Source: Pelagirhabdus alkalitolerans
GTDB lineage: Bacteria; Bacillota; Bacilli; Bacillales; Amphibacillaceae
Assembly (NCBI RefSeq): GCF_900096905.1
Contig: NZ_FMYI01000004.1
Coordinates: forward strand, 1 to 64,000
Reading direction: 5' to 3'
Length of the DNA: 64,000 nucleotides
Shown: positions 25,976-35,558 of the stretch, piece after piece
How the letters are laid out: every line of letters begins with the position of its first letter
Position numbering within the stretch: the first letter of the stretch is position 1
Made by a program: the position numbers and the translations under genes
The notes under the pieces: generated by a model
The model's input: the letters and a program-made list of their open reading frames with translations, nothing else
Database searches by the model: none
Told to the model about the DNA's origin: nothing

Positions 25976-26302
25976 CTTAACTTCCCCTCCTTCTGTCTGT
26001 ATTCGACATTATAGCAAACATTTCACATAGAAACATCTATTCAAAACGCTGTGTATAAACTATTTAAACAGTTCTTTACATGATTATTCACAATAGGATT
26101 TGTAGAATTTAAGGAAATATGCTTTATTTCTCCATATTATCTAAACTATCATTATCAATACTCAACAATAAATGAATATATATTCAAAAAATTTAATTTA
26201 TTTTTATTACAATTGTCTGTAAAATACATTACATGAAGGCTTCTATTGGGAGCAATATGTGTTCTAAAATGAATATATTAATGAGAAAGAGGGGGTTATC
26301 TT
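25976..26302. other. AT-rich intergenic region upstream of the methyltransferase
   Basis: This stretch of about 330 bp separates the divergent amidinohydrolase and methyltransferase genes. It is very AT-rich. I see the two ribosome sites at its ends but no repeat, RNA gene or clear operator. Confidence 0.5.
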
Positions 26303-27070
26303 ATCTTCGGTTACTATAACAAGCTATCTTCTAAAGTATATAATCTAGATAAATATATTGGACTTTCTTTTGGAGATGTTGAATTCTACAGAGATCGCTT
26401 AAGTTCTTGTAAAGGCGATATTCTTGAACCCGGGGTTGGAACAGGGCGGATCTTAATACCACTCTTAGAAAGTGGCTTAAAAGTAGAAGGATTTGACTTA
26501 TCAGAAGACATGTTAGATATTTGTCGACACAACTGTAAAAATAAAGGGTTAAATCCAAGTTTATTTAAGGGACATATGGAAAGCTTTTTAGTGGATAAAA
26601 AGTATGAAGCCATTATCATACCTACTGGAACATTTTTATTATTACATAAAAGAAGCGATTCTATAGATGCTTTGAAAAACTTCTATAATCATCTTACAAC
26701 TGACGGTAAGTTGATATTAGATATCTTTTTACAACCCAATCTAACAGTTGACAATACCACTACTAAGACCTGGGAATTAGAAGATCACATCATAACATTA
26801 GAAAGCAAGGTCGTCGATGTAGACGTAATCAACCAATACACCCTATCACACCATCGCTATGAGAAATGGACTAATGGTGAACTATCAAAAACTGAATTAG
26901 AGCGTTTTCCACTGCGGTGGTACGGCATTGAAGAATTTAAATTAATCTTAGAAAAAATAGGATTTAAAGACATTATCATATCAGCAGATTACAATTATGG
27001 AGAGTATCCAACTAAAGCGAGTCAAATGGTGACATTTGAAGCAACAACTAATAAACAAGAAAGAGTTTAA
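26303..27070 (+). CDS. SAM-dependent methyltransferase with non-standard start
   Basis: The protein of about 255 residues is a class I methyltransferase. Motif I reads ILEPGVGTGRILIPLL, the acidic motif II is GFDLSED, and a long conserved C-terminal part (FPLRWYGIEEFKLILEKIGFKD) matches a Bacillaceae family of unknown substrate. The first ATG in frame (26510) lies after motif I, so starting there would remove the SAM site. The coding frame continues upstream to 26285 with no ATG, GTG or TTG. A strong purine tract AGAGGGGG (26288-26295) stands 7 nt before an ATC codon at 26303, which I take as a possible start. Alternatives are a mutated start or a sequence error. Confidence 0.62.
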   Translation: MFGYYNKLSSKVYNLDKYIGLSFGDVEFYRDRLSSCKGDILEPGVGTGRILIPLLESGLKVEGFDLSEDMLDICRHNCKNKGLNPSLFKGHMESFLVDKKYEAIIIPTGTFLLLHKRSDSIDALKNFYNHLTTDGKLILDIFLQPNLTVDNTTTKTWELEDHIITLESKVVDVDVINQYTLSHHRYEKWTNGELSKTELERFPLRWYGIEEFKLILEKIGFKDIIISADYNYGEYPTKASQMVTFEATTNKQERV

Positions 27071-27086
27071 ATATAAAATATCATAA

Positions 27087-27127
27087 ATAACTCAATGATA
27101 AGCTTTTCGAGCCAATCATTGAGTTAT
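27087..27127. terminator. Bidirectional terminator, methyltransferase/clpE
   Basis: Perfect 13-bp arms ATAACTCAATGAT and ATCATTGAGTTAT lie between two convergent genes; AT-rich tracts follow on both sides. Confidence 0.75.
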
Positions 27128-27134
27128 CATTTAA

Positions 27135-29255
27135 CTATGCTTGTTTATTTACAACAATTTGATCATTCTCTACATCGACTAACATTTTTTCTACCTCTTC
27201 ATCTTCTAACAAGAGATCCGTGATCCCGTCCTCAACGGTTTCTTGAATCACCCGTCTTAAAGGACGTGCACCAAAGTTTCGATCGTAACCTTTCTCTGCT
27301 AAAAAGCTCTTAGCTTCTTCAGTCACAGTAATGGTATACCCTTGTTCTTCTGTTCGTTCTCTTAATTCACCTAACATCAAATCAACAATTTGAATTAAAT
27401 GTTCTTGTTCAAGTTGATCGAAGGTAATAATGGAGTCGAAACGGTTCAAGAATTCTGGTTTGAAATAATCACTTAAACTTTCAAGCGTTGTAACAGCTTC
27501 ATTTTGATCTTTCGTGAAACCAACATGTTTCTCTTTAAAGCTTGTGCCTGCATTACTTGTCATAATAATGACAGTATCTTTAAAGTTAACGGTGCGACCA
27601 TGGCTATCGGTTAGATGTCCATCTTCCATAATTTGAAGGAACATATGCTGAACATCTGGATGCGCCTTTTCAATTTCATCTAACAAAATTAAACTATATG
27701 GTTTACGACGGATTTTTTCTGTCAGTTGACCCGCTTCTTCATGGCCAACATAGCCTGGTGGTGAACCGATAATTTTAGATACAGCATGTTTTTCCATATA
27801 TTCACTCATATCCAATCGGATCAGGGCATCTTTTGTTCCAAATAATTCTTCAGCTAATACTTTCGTCAATTCAGTCTTCCCTACACCAGTTGGTCCAACA
27901 AATAAGAATGAACCAATTGGACGGTGTTCGGATTTTAATCCTGCTCGGCTACGACGTATCGCTTTGGCCACTTTATCAACCGCATGGTCTTGTCCAATCA
28001 CAGAAGATGCTAGTTGGTCTTTCAAATGACGCATTTTCGTCTGTTCATCAGCCTGCATTTTTTTCACTGGAATACCCGTTTTTTCTTCAATCAATGATTG
28101 AATGTCTTCTGATGTTACCGATTCAGAAGGATCATCATTTGCTTCTTCCAGCTGCTTTTCTAACTGAATTTCTTCATGTCTTAAGTGAGCAGCACGTTCA
28201 TAATCTTCCTTTTCAGCTGCTTTAAACTTTTCTTTTTCGATTGTATCTAAGCGTTCTTGAATGGAAGACCGATCTGATTCAGAATGGGTTAAGTTAAGTC
28301 TGGCACCAGCCTCATCAATTAAATCAATCGCCTTATCCGGTAAGAAACGATCTTGGATATAACGTTTAGATAAACGCACAGCATCTTCGATCACTTCGTC
28401 AGGATAAATAACATGATGATAGTTCTCATATCGATCTTTAATGCCTTTAAGAATTTGAACGGCTTCTTCAACAGATGGTTCATTAACCATAACCGGTTGG
28501 AATCGACGTTCTAGTGCTGCATCCTTCTCAATTTGACGATACTCTTTAAGAGTTGTTGCCCCTACTAACTGGAGTTCCCCTCTAGCAAGTGCGGGTTTTA
28601 AAATGTTCCCAGCATCCATTTGAGAACCTTCTGCTGTACCAGCACCAACCAATAGATGAATCTCATCAACGAACAATATAACATTTGATCGTGATTGTAA
28701 TTCTGATACAAGTTCTTTCATTCTCTCTTCAAATTGACCTCTCACACCTGTGTTGGCAACTAATGAAGCAACATCTAATAAATATATTTCTTTATTTTCT
28801 AGTTTTTTCGGAACGTCTTGATTAACAATTTTCAAAGCTAACCCTTCTGCAATCGCCGTCTTACCAACACCAGGTTCACCGATTAAGACTGGGTTATTTT
28901 TATTTCTGCGATTTAACGTTTCAACCACACGTTTAACTTCTTGTTCACGGCCAATCACTGGATCAATTAAGCCTGATCTAGCAGCATCCGTTAAATTACG
29001 GCCTAGCTCATCAAGTAAGCCACCTTGGTCGTTGTTTTGTTTCGTATGAACGTTTTGTTTCGATTGATTAAATTGAGGACCATTTTGACTAAACCCTTGT
29101 TGGTCACCTTGACCATAAAAACCACTAGGGTTCATCGACTGTTGTTTAATTTCATTAAAGCATGATTCACAGAGGTGCATACGTTCAGTATGCTGATTCA
29201 TTCGGAGTGTCACATTGACAGTTGCGGGACGTTGCATACATTTTTGACATTTCAT
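27135..29255 (-). CDS. clpE: ATP-dependent Clp protease ATPase ClpE
   Basis: ClpE is a stress-induced Hsp100 unfoldase that works with ClpP. The 706-aa protein starts with the zinc finger typical of ClpE (CQKC ... CESC, residues 3-36), then a Gln-rich linker, AAA domain 1 (Walker [10 protein letters not shown]), a UvrB/UvrC-like coiled coil ([15 protein letters not shown]), AAA domain 2 (GPTGVGKTE) and a C-terminal D2-small domain. The frame extends upstream because the CtsR operators read as codons; the true start is ATG 29255 behind AAGGAGGAG. Two CtsR boxes cover its promoter. Confidence 0.95.
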   Translation of the reverse strand: MKCQKCMQRPATVNVTLRMNQHTERMHLCESCFNEIKQQSMNPSGFYGQGDQQGFSQNGPQFNQSKQNVHTKQNNDQGGLLDELGRNLTDAARSGLIDPVIGREQEVKRVVETLNRRNKNNPVLIGEPGVGKTAIAEGLALKIVNQDVPKKLENKEIYLLDVASLVANTGVRGQFEERMKELVSELQSRSNVILFVDEIHLLVGAGTAEGSQMDAGNILKPALARGELQLVGATTLKEYRQIEKDAALERRFQPVMVNEPSVEEAVQILKGIKDRYENYHHVIYPDEVIEDAVRLSKRYIQDRFLPDKAIDLIDEAGARLNLTHSESDRSSIQERLDTIEKEKFKAAEKEDYERAAHLRHEEIQLEKQLEEANDDPSESVTSEDIQSLIEEKTGIPVKKMQADEQTKMRHLKDQLASSVIGQDHAVDKVAKAIRRSRAGLKSEHRPIGSFLFVGPTGVGKTELTKVLAEELFGTKDALIRLDMSEYMEKHAVSKIIGSPPGYVGHEEAGQLTEKIRRKPYSLILLDEIEKAHPDVQHMFLQIMEDGHLTDSHGRTVNFKDTVIIMTSNAGTSFKEKHVGFTKDQNEAVTTLESLSDYFKPEFLNRFDSIITFDQLEQEHLIQIVDLMLGELRERTEEQGYTITVTEEAKSFLAEKGYDRNFGARPLRRVIQETVEDGITDLLLEDEEVEKMLVDVENDQIVVNKQA

Positions 29256-29281
29256 AAGGTCTCTCCTCCTTTTCGCTTTCT

Positions 29282-29331
29282 TTTGACCTTCTTTGACTAT
29301 TAGTATACTCTGACCTTCTTTGACTTTCAAC
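29282..29331 (-). promoter_or_regulatory. clpE promoter with two CtsR operators
   Basis: On the minus strand TTGAAA and TATACT (29303-29308) are 17 bp apart. One CtsR direct heptad repeat, AGTCAAA-GAA-GGTCAGA (29309-29325), fills the spacer. A second, AGTCAAA-GAA-GGTCAAA (29282-29298), lies just downstream of the -10 box. Both fit the CtsR consensus (A/G)GTCAAA-NAN-(A/G)GTCAAA, the first with one mismatch. Binding would block polymerase at two places, explaining tight heat-shock control. Confidence 0.9.
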
Positions 29332-29426
29332 TCATTTGATCAAAATTTACAAATTCTCTTTTCGCCAAGCCATTTATCAACCCTTTATATGTTATGATAG
29401 ATATAACTATAAAGGAGGAAGATTAA

Positions 29427-30743
29427 ATGAAATGTAAAATCAAAAGTCAAAAGAAAGTAGCTACCCTTTCCACAAAAGGACTTGCTATGTACCAACACGC
29501 TAAAATCGTCCAAGCACAAGGTCGGTCAAAATCAAACTACTATTTAATCTTTCATAAAAATCGTTACATCAATACCATTAAAGCTGATGAGCTAAAACAA
29601 AATAGCTTCATTAAACGAGCGTTCGATAACGGTATCGTTATTCATGGTGATCACCCAGCGATCTATGAATTAACGAACGACTCTATTTTTCCTTGTTCTA
29701 AACCGAGACAAGTCATGGATCGTTCCTTAAAAATGCAGCCGAACATCGAACAACTCATCATCCTCTCTTATTTCGATCAAGTCATTGACTCTGCCAAAAT
29801 TCATAACGAATTCATTAAAACAGCACGTACTTTTCTCCAAAATGGTAAACGTCAAAAGGCATATACAGCCTTAACACTCCTTCTTCAAATGGAACCCCAT
29901 CATCATTATGCTAAAGACATGGTCAATGATGTTGCTTTTGTTGATTCACATATGAAACCCGAAGAACTTGAGTTCTACACACCTCTAGACATTAATCGAT
30001 TAAAAAACCTTTTCAAAGAACAAAACCGCACACTTGATTACTTAATTTTACAAACTCATCGATTAACAAATCGTTTTAGCCAACAAGCGTGGGATGCATT
30101 TTTACCACAATTAAAGACTTATCCAACCTCCGTGCAGCGTCTGACATTACTCAGTATGTATAAACATAAACCAGCATTAATGAACTATGAAGTATTTAGT
30201 GACGCTCTTTTATCCGTTGTAACCTCTGATGAATATATAAAATTAGTCCTTCACCCTACATTCAATCATAGTATTGAACCTAAACAATTTTTATCACAAC
30301 TTAAACAATCAAGTAATCGTACAAAATATCAAATATTCCAAAAGAGAAGCCATTCTTTTGATGATCGTATACAAGATTTTGATAACGAAACAAAAGAGAT
30401 CGCTATTCGTATCATTATTGAATCATTATTAGATACAACTGAGATTGATACCATTCTTGAATGGATCGAATCAAAACAGGACAACCTGTCTTATACGGGG
30501 GCACTACAACAAATCAAACAACTTCAAGAAGACCCGGATAAACAAGAAACACTAGCCGAGCTCTATAAAAAATTTCACGCATATTCAAAAGCGATAGCTT
30601 GTTATAAATGGGTAATGGATTTGGACCCTACAAACGAGGCTGTTAATAAGCAATTAATTACTTTATTAAAAGAACAAGATCAAACAGAAGAGGCCAAAGC
30701 TTATCAACAACAATTCATTCAACTCGTTAAATACGAACAGTAA
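29427..30743 (+). CDS. Unrecognised TPR-like protein heading the polyphosphate operon
   Basis: I do not recognise this 438-aa protein. It has no signal peptide or membrane segment and is basic and mostly helical. The N-terminal 110 residues look alpha/beta (YYLIFHKNRYINTIKADEL). The rest looks like helical repeats: a TPR-like pair at about 130-170 (ARTFLQNGKRQKAYTALTLLL) and a clearer TPR at the C-terminus (YSKAIACYKWVMDLDPTNE). AAAGGAGGAA precedes the ATG. It ends 18 bp before ppx, and ppx is followed by ppk after 16 bp, so all three are surely one operon. A role in polyphosphate metabolism or its control is inferred from position only. Confidence 0.75.
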   Translation: MKCKIKSQKKVATLSTKGLAMYQHAKIVQAQGRSKSNYYLIFHKNRYINTIKADELKQNSFIKRAFDNGIVIHGDHPAIYELTNDSIFPCSKPRQVMDRSLKMQPNIEQLIILSYFDQVIDSAKIHNEFIKTARTFLQNGKRQKAYTALTLLLQMEPHHHYAKDMVNDVAFVDSHMKPEELEFYTPLDINRLKNLFKEQNRTLDYLILQTHRLTNRFSQQAWDAFLPQLKTYPTSVQRLTLLSMYKHKPALMNYEVFSDALLSVVTSDEYIKLVLHPTFNHSIEPKQFLSQLKQSSNRTKYQIFQKRSHSFDDRIQDFDNETKEIAIRIIIESLLDTTEIDTILEWIESKQDNLSYTGALQQIKQLQEDPDKQETLAELYKKFHAYSKAIACYKWVMDLDPTNEAVNKQLITLLKEQDQTEEAKAYQQQFIQLVKYEQ

Positions 30744-30761
30744 GGAAAGGACTGAAATCGG

Positions 30762-32300
30762 ATGAATCAAGCAAAAAATTACTATGCTTTAATTGATATT
30801 GGTTCAAATACAATGCGTCTTGTGATCTATGAACAGGAAGCATCCAGACGACTAAAAGAGGTTGAAAATGTTAAAGTCGTCGCCCGATTAAGAAACCATT
30901 TAAATGCAGACAATGATCTAACAGAACGAGGACAAGCCATCCTAATCGATACTTTATCGGACTTTTCTTCAGTCCTAAACGTCTATCCTTTACAACAATT
31001 CACCTGTATTGCAACAGCTGCCATTAGACAAGCCAACAATCAAACACAACTTGTTAAACGGGTAAAAGATGAACTTGGTTGGGACATGCGTATTCTTAGC
31101 GAGGCAGAGGAAGCTTATTATGGTTATCTAGCTGTCGTGAATTCAACATCCATAAACGAAGGTATTACGGTTGATATGGGTGGTGGGAGTACAGAGGTCA
31201 CCTATTTTAAAAATCGGGATATTCTTTTTAGTCATAGTTTTCCTTTTGGTACATTAACACTGGATCAACTTATTTCAGATCAGGACTCTAAAGAGACAAA
31301 CAATCAGCGTATTAAAGATTTTGTATATGAACAATTCGCAACGCTCGATTGGCTAAAAGATCGACACGTCCCCATTATTGGTATTGGTGGTAGTGCTCGT
31401 AATTTAGCACAAATCGATCAGCATGATAAAGCCTATCCAATGGCCGGGCTTCATCAGTATGAAATGAATCAAGATGATATTTTACGCGTTTTTCATTATC
31501 TCAATCCATTATCTTTGAAAAAACGTCAAAAAGTAGAAGGATTATCAAAAGACCGCGCAGATATTATCATCCCGGCCATACTTACGTTTAATTGTCTTTA
31601 TGAATACACAAAAGCTACTCAATTCATATTAAGCCAGAAAGGTTTAAGAGATGGTGTTAATTATTACTTTTTATTGAACAACCAACAAAAGCCGTTATTT
31701 CCAAATGTTTTAGAAGATAGCATGCAAGAGCTAGTCAATGATTATGAGTTAAATATGCGACAAATTAGTCATGTGCAATCACTTGGCCGGATGTTTTTTG
31801 ATACGATTACACGTGCCGAAATAAATGATTTTTCACCAAATGATTGGACTCTTTTGAAGCGAGCCTCTTACGTTTATAACCTTGGTCATTATATAGATGC
31901 TGAATCAAGTGCACAGCATAGCTTTTATTTATTAGCTAACCGAACGATTGATGGTTTAATGCACGATGAGAAATTAAAAGTTGCACTTGTTGCTTCTTTC
32001 AAAAACAAAACCGTTTTTAAGCAGTTTATTCATCCATACAAATCTTGGTTGACCAAAACTGAACGAAAAAAATTACAACATTTAGGTGCATTGCTTAAAT
32101 TTATCTATGCCTTAGACGCAACCAAACGTCAAGCGATTGATTCAATGGACATCGTTATTGAACATAAAACCATTCAAATAACCTTTTATCATACAAAAAC
32201 CGTCACACCAGAAGCCTATCAAATTGAAAAGCAGAAAAAACATTTAGAAAAAGCACTAAAACGGACAATTAAGTACGATTTTGTTAAAACATCGCTGTAA
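30762..32300 (+). CDS. ppx: Exopolyphosphatase, Ppx/GppA family
   Basis: Ppx removes terminal phosphates from inorganic polyphosphate and the related GppA hydrolyses pppGpp. The 512-aa protein has the ASKHA-fold phosphate loops ALIDIGSNTMRLVIYE near the N-terminus, VDMGGGSTEVTYF around residue 145 and GIGGSARNLAQ around 208, followed by an HD-like helical C-terminal domain. Its length matches full-size Ppx rather than the short form. It lies between the TPR-like gene and ppk, so synthesis and breakdown enzymes are co-expressed. Confidence 0.92.
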   Translation: MNQAKNYYALIDIGSNTMRLVIYEQEASRRLKEVENVKVVARLRNHLNADNDLTERGQAILIDTLSDFSSVLNVYPLQQFTCIATAAIRQANNQTQLVKRVKDELGWDMRILSEAEEAYYGYLAVVNSTSINEGITVDMGGGSTEVTYFKNRDILFSHSFPFGTLTLDQLISDQDSKETNNQRIKDFVYEQFATLDWLKDRHVPIIGIGGSARNLAQIDQHDKAYPMAGLHQYEMNQDDILRVFHYLNPLSLKKRQKVEGLSKDRADIIIPAILTFNCLYEYTKATQFILSQKGLRDGVNYYFLLNNQQKPLFPNVLEDSMQELVNDYELNMRQISHVQSLGRMFFDTITRAEINDFSPNDWTLLKRASYVYNLGHYIDAESSAQHSFYLLANRTIDGLMHDEKLKVALVASFKNKTVFKQFIHPYKSWLTKTERKKLQHLGALLKFIYALDATKRQAIDSMDIVIEHKTIQITFYHTKTVTPEAYQIEKQKKHLEKALKRTIKYDFVKTSL

Positions 32301-32316
32301 ATAGGAGGGATTTCGG

Positions 32317-34410
32317 TTGTCCTTACCAACATCATTGAGCAGATTCGACCAACATGACCACTTTATTAATCGTGAACTAAGTTGGTTACAATTTAACTAT
32401 AGAGTATTAGAAGAATCAATGGATCCTTCTAATCCCTTGTTGGAGCGTGCACGCTTTTTATCGATTTTCACATCTAACTTGGATGAATTCTTTATGGTAC
32501 GTGTAGCTGGTTTAAAAGAGAGAATCAGACATAACTATGATCACGTCGATTCAAAATCAGGTTTATCCGCTAAAGAACAGGTCCATTATATATCTGTTGA
32601 GACGCATAAACTTATACATTTACTCTCTGAGTATTACGATCAACTGCTTTTAGATTTAAGACAAGAAGATATTCACATTTTAAAAATCGATCAATTAACA
32701 GAAACCGAATTAAATCAATTAGAGACTTATTTTGATCAGATGATCTATCCAGTTTTAACAGCTTTGGCTATAGACATCACAAAATCCCTGCCATTAATTG
32801 CAAATCACACTCTTAATGTGGCAGCGACACTATCGATTAACGAACAAACAAACATGTATCAAACCGTGATTGTCCAAGTTCCTGCTCTGTTAAATCGATT
32901 AATCCAAATTAAAAGTCAATCACGCTACGTATTACTAGAAGATGTCATCACGCATTTTTCGGCTAAATTATTTACAGGGTACAGTATTAAAAATGCGATC
33001 GTCTTTCGCATTACACGAAGTGCTGACTTAACATTTGACGAAGGCGATACAGAAGACATTTTACGGTCGATCGAACAAGAACTTAAAAAACGTGATTGGG
33101 GGCAAGCTGTTCGTCTTGAAGTTAATCCTTCAACAGATGAGACTGAGCTTACGTCTATTTTTTTAGAGAAATTACAGTTAAGAAATCAAGATATTTATAC
33201 ACATCAAAACCCAATTGACCTTAGCTTTTTAAATGAACTTTATGATGAATTAAAACATGTGAAACCCAAACTCTGTTATCCACCCTTATGTGCATTACCT
33301 GCAACAGAAGTTAATCAGGACGTTACTTTGTTCGATCAACTATTGGAACGTGACCTTATGATCCATCACCCGTATGAATCATTTGAAACAGTCGTCAACC
33401 TGTTAGACCAGGCAGCAAGTGACGACAATATTCTGGCGATCAAACAAACACTTTACAGGGTTAGCGGAGACTCTCCAATTATTCATTCTTTAAAACGAGC
33501 AGCTAGAGCTGGTAAACAAGTCACAGTGCTCGTCGAACTTAAAGCACGGTTTGATGAAGCAAATAACGTTCAGTGGGCAAGAATGTTAGAAAAAGAAGGC
33601 TGTCATGTTATATTAGGAGTAAAAGGTTTAAAAACGCATAGTAAAATTACGCTCGTTGTTAGGCGACAATCTCAAGGCATTCAACAATTTGTTCATTTAA
33701 GTACCGGCAATTATAATGACCAAACGGCAAAGTTCTATACCGATATAAGTTTACTAACATCAAGAGAAGCCCTTACTTCAGATGCTACACATTTTTTCAA
33801 TTATTTAAGTGGGTTCTCAGAAATACCGATATTTAATGAATTATCGATGGCTCCTGCTACTTTATTAGATGATTTATTAGGGTGGATTGATGAAGAAATA
33901 GATTATCACAAAAAATATCAAAACGGACGTATCATCGCAAAAATGAATGCCCTAACAGACAAGACATTAATTTTGAAACTTTATGAAGCATCTTCCGTTG
34001 GTGTTGAAATTGATCTAATCGTCCGAGGCATTTGCTGTTTAAAACCTGGTATAGAAGGTGTGAGTGACACCATTACTGTTCACAGTATAGTTGGAAGATT
34101 TTTAGAACATAGTCGTGTTTATTATTTCCACCATAATGGAAACGATCATTTCTTCTTAGGTTCTGCAGATTGGATGACACGAAATATGTCAAATCGGATT
34201 GAACTACTATTCCCTATTATTCAACCTTCTCACAAAAAAAGGCTGGATTACAGTCTGAATTTAGCTTTAAAAGACAACACAAAACGTCGCATCTTAAACA
34301 ATGATGGTTCTTATCGAAAAATAAAAAAACAAAACACTGATCGATGCATTAATAGTCAAGAAATACAATGTATTCATCCTAACCCATCTCATCAACCTTC
34401 ATATTTTTAG
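32317..34410 (+). CDS. ppk: Polyphosphate kinase 1
   Basis: PPK1 polymerises the gamma-phosphate of ATP into polyphosphate. The 697-aa protein opens with the family N-domain (NRELSWLQFNYRVLEES, SIFTSNLDEFFMVRVAGL). It carries both active-site histidine regions of the phospholipase-D-like catalytic domains, in LKTHSKITLV and in FLEHSRVYYFHH. The start is TTG at 32317, with AGGAGGG upstream. A Lys/Asn/His-rich tail of about 40 residues follows the conserved domain. Confidence 0.95.
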   Translation: MSLPTSLSRFDQHDHFINRELSWLQFNYRVLEESMDPSNPLLERARFLSIFTSNLDEFFMVRVAGLKERIRHNYDHVDSKSGLSAKEQVHYISVETHKLIHLLSEYYDQLLLDLRQEDIHILKIDQLTETELNQLETYFDQMIYPVLTALAIDITKSLPLIANHTLNVAATLSINEQTNMYQTVIVQVPALLNRLIQIKSQSRYVLLEDVITHFSAKLFTGYSIKNAIVFRITRSADLTFDEGDTEDILRSIEQELKKRDWGQAVRLEVNPSTDETELTSIFLEKLQLRNQDIYTHQNPIDLSFLNELYDELKHVKPKLCYPPLCALPATEVNQDVTLFDQLLERDLMIHHPYESFETVVNLLDQAASDDNILAIKQTLYRVSGDSPIIHSLKRAARAGKQVTVLVELKARFDEANNVQWARMLEKEGCHVILGVKGLKTHSKITLVVRRQSQGIQQFVHLSTGNYNDQTAKFYTDISLLTSREALTSDATHFFNYLSGFSEIPIFNELSMAPATLLDDLLGWIDEEIDYHKKYQNGRIIAKMNALTDKTLILKLYEASSVGVEIDLIVRGICCLKPGIEGVSDTITVHSIVGRFLEHSRVYYFHHNGNDHFFLGSADWMTRNMSNRIELLFPIIQPSHKKRLDYSLNLALKDNTKRRILNNDGSYRKIKKQNTDRCINSQEIQCIHPNPSHQPSYF

Positions 34411-34420
34411 AAAATCATCT

Positions 34421-34620
34421 AAAAAGAGCCTGGGACAAAATAATAATGAGTATCTTGAAACACGAACAATTCGATCAAGAGGGCATCGCAATCTGAAATG
34501 GACTCCCTTTCTACGGGCACGGCCTCAGCTAACGTTAGAAGCAAAGAGCGCTTCTAAAGTGGATCTTCGGACACGTGCTTTTCCCGCAAGAGTCTCGTCT
34601 ATTTCAGATTGCTATGAGAT
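34421..34620. repeat. Bacillaceae-type intergenic repeat with terminal inverted repeats
   Basis: This non-coding block follows ppk. It opens with AGAGCCTGGGACAAAA (34425-34440), a phrase I know from dispersed intergenic repeats of Firmicutes. It then has a 125-bp unit bounded by the perfect inverted repeat GCAATCTGAAAT (34488-34499) and ATTTCAGATTGC (34601-34612). Inside are GC-richer segments (CTACGGGCACGGCCTCAGC, CTTTTCCCGCAAGAGTCTCG) and a smaller hairpin TAGAAGC/GCTTCTA (34536-34556). The base composition differs from its surroundings. It contains no reading frame, so any mobility would need help from elsewhere. Confidence 0.65.
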
Positions 34621-34632
34621 ATGTAAAACAAA

Positions 34633-34673
34633 TAGCCGGGAAAAATAGATAAAATACTATTTTTTTCCGGCTA
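34633..34673. terminator. Hairpin after the repeat, possible ppk operon terminator
   Basis: TAGCCGG plus an A-rich stretch pairs with a T-rich stretch plus CCGGCTA around a short AT loop. It could terminate the polyphosphate operon transcript or the convergent pdaA transcript. The T tract is inside the stem rather than after it, so efficiency is uncertain. Confidence 0.5.
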
Positions 34674-34732
34674 ATGCATTGACTTATTAGCTTTTATCTC
34701 ATACGCATTCTTTTTTTTTTTTATTTTTAAGG

Positions 34733-35512
34733 TTAATCGACTAAAGGATCCATTACTTGATCACGAAAGACTAAGTCATCTAACGATTTGAATGTATAGC
34801 CTTGATCTATGCAGTCTTTAATAAAATGTTCTAACATATCAGCATTATCTTCTGAAACAGTGTGTAAAAGAATAATCGCACCTGGGTGCAATTGATCCAT
34901 CACTTGATTGTAAGCAGATTCCCACCCTGAAACGTTATCTTCGTGCCAATCAACAAACGCCAATGACCAAAACATATGAATATACCCTAATTCATTCGCC
35001 CATTCTAACGTTTGAGCATTAAAAATACCTTTAGGCGGTCTTATATATTGTGTACGGTCATAGTTAGTCACTGACTGCAACGCACGTTCAAATAACAACA
35101 AATCCTCTTTAAACCCAGATTGTGTTAATGCTGTGAAATCTGCATGTGTATATGAATGATTACCGATTAAATGACCATCACTCACCATGCGTTGAATCAA
35201 TTCAGGTGCACTTTTTACATAATGACCGGTGACGAAAAATGTAGCCGGCACCTCATTTTCATCTAATATGTCTAAAATCCCGTCTGTATAACCCGCTTCA
35301 AATCCATTATCAAATGTTAAATAGAGCGTCTTTTCACCTGAATCATCATGGTAATAGCCCCCATATTGATCTAACAAATCTTGATACATTCCAATCTCTG
35401 GTACTTGATGGTCATTCGTTCGTTTATAACCCCAACCGTAAGCTGAAAAAGATGGTGAAAATGCAACAATTATACAACTCAAACTAATTAGACTAAATAT
35501 TATTTTTCTCAA
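34733..35512 (-). CDS. pdaA: Polysaccharide deacetylase PdaA (spore cortex)
   Basis: PdaA deacetylates N-acetylmuramic acid after removal of the peptide side chain, a step toward muramic-delta-lactam in spore cortex. The 259-aa protein has a signal peptide (KIIFSLISLSCIIVAF), the NodB motifs LTFDNGFEAGYTDG (the PdaA-type TFDNG), NHSYTHADF with the metal His pair, and RPPKG, WSLAFVDW and LLHTV further on. TTG at 35512 is the likely start, 7 nt after GAGGTG. Upstream ATGs in frame lie in the preceding terminator or gene. A sigma-G-like promoter sits inside that terminator. Confidence 0.88.
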   Translation of the reverse strand: MRKIIFSLISLSCIIVAFSPSFSAYGWGYKRTNDHQVPEIGMYQDLLDQYGGYYHDDSGEKTLYLTFDNGFEAGYTDGILDILDENEVPATFFVTGHYVKSAPELIQRMVSDGHLIGNHSYTHADFTALTQSGFKEDLLLFERALQSVTNYDRTQYIRPPKGIFNAQTLEWANELGYIHMFWSLAFVDWHEDNVSGWESAYNQVMDQLHPGAIILLHTVSEDNADMLEHFIKDCIDQGYTFKSLDDLVFRDQVMDPLVD

Positions 35513-35514
35513 TA

Positions 35515-35558
35515 AAAACACCTCACTTTTTATTAGCATGATAAAAGTGAGGTGTTTT
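35515..35558 (-). terminator. Antiporter-gene terminator overlapping the pdaA ribosome site
   Basis: Perfect 16-bp arms (35515-35530 and 35543-35558) form a hairpin followed by TTTTTATT on the minus strand. It ends the antiporter gene. The 3' arm contains GAGGTG, the Shine-Dalgarno of pdaA, so transcripts reading through would hide that site in the stem. Confidence 0.85.

Noticed and set aside
26510..27070. Methyltransferase starting at the first in-frame ATG
   Set aside because: This removes SAM motif I, which is clearly encoded in the same frame upstream.
27833..28225. 130-codon frame opposite clpE
   Set aside because: It is a shadow of the clpE reading frame and has no ribosome site.
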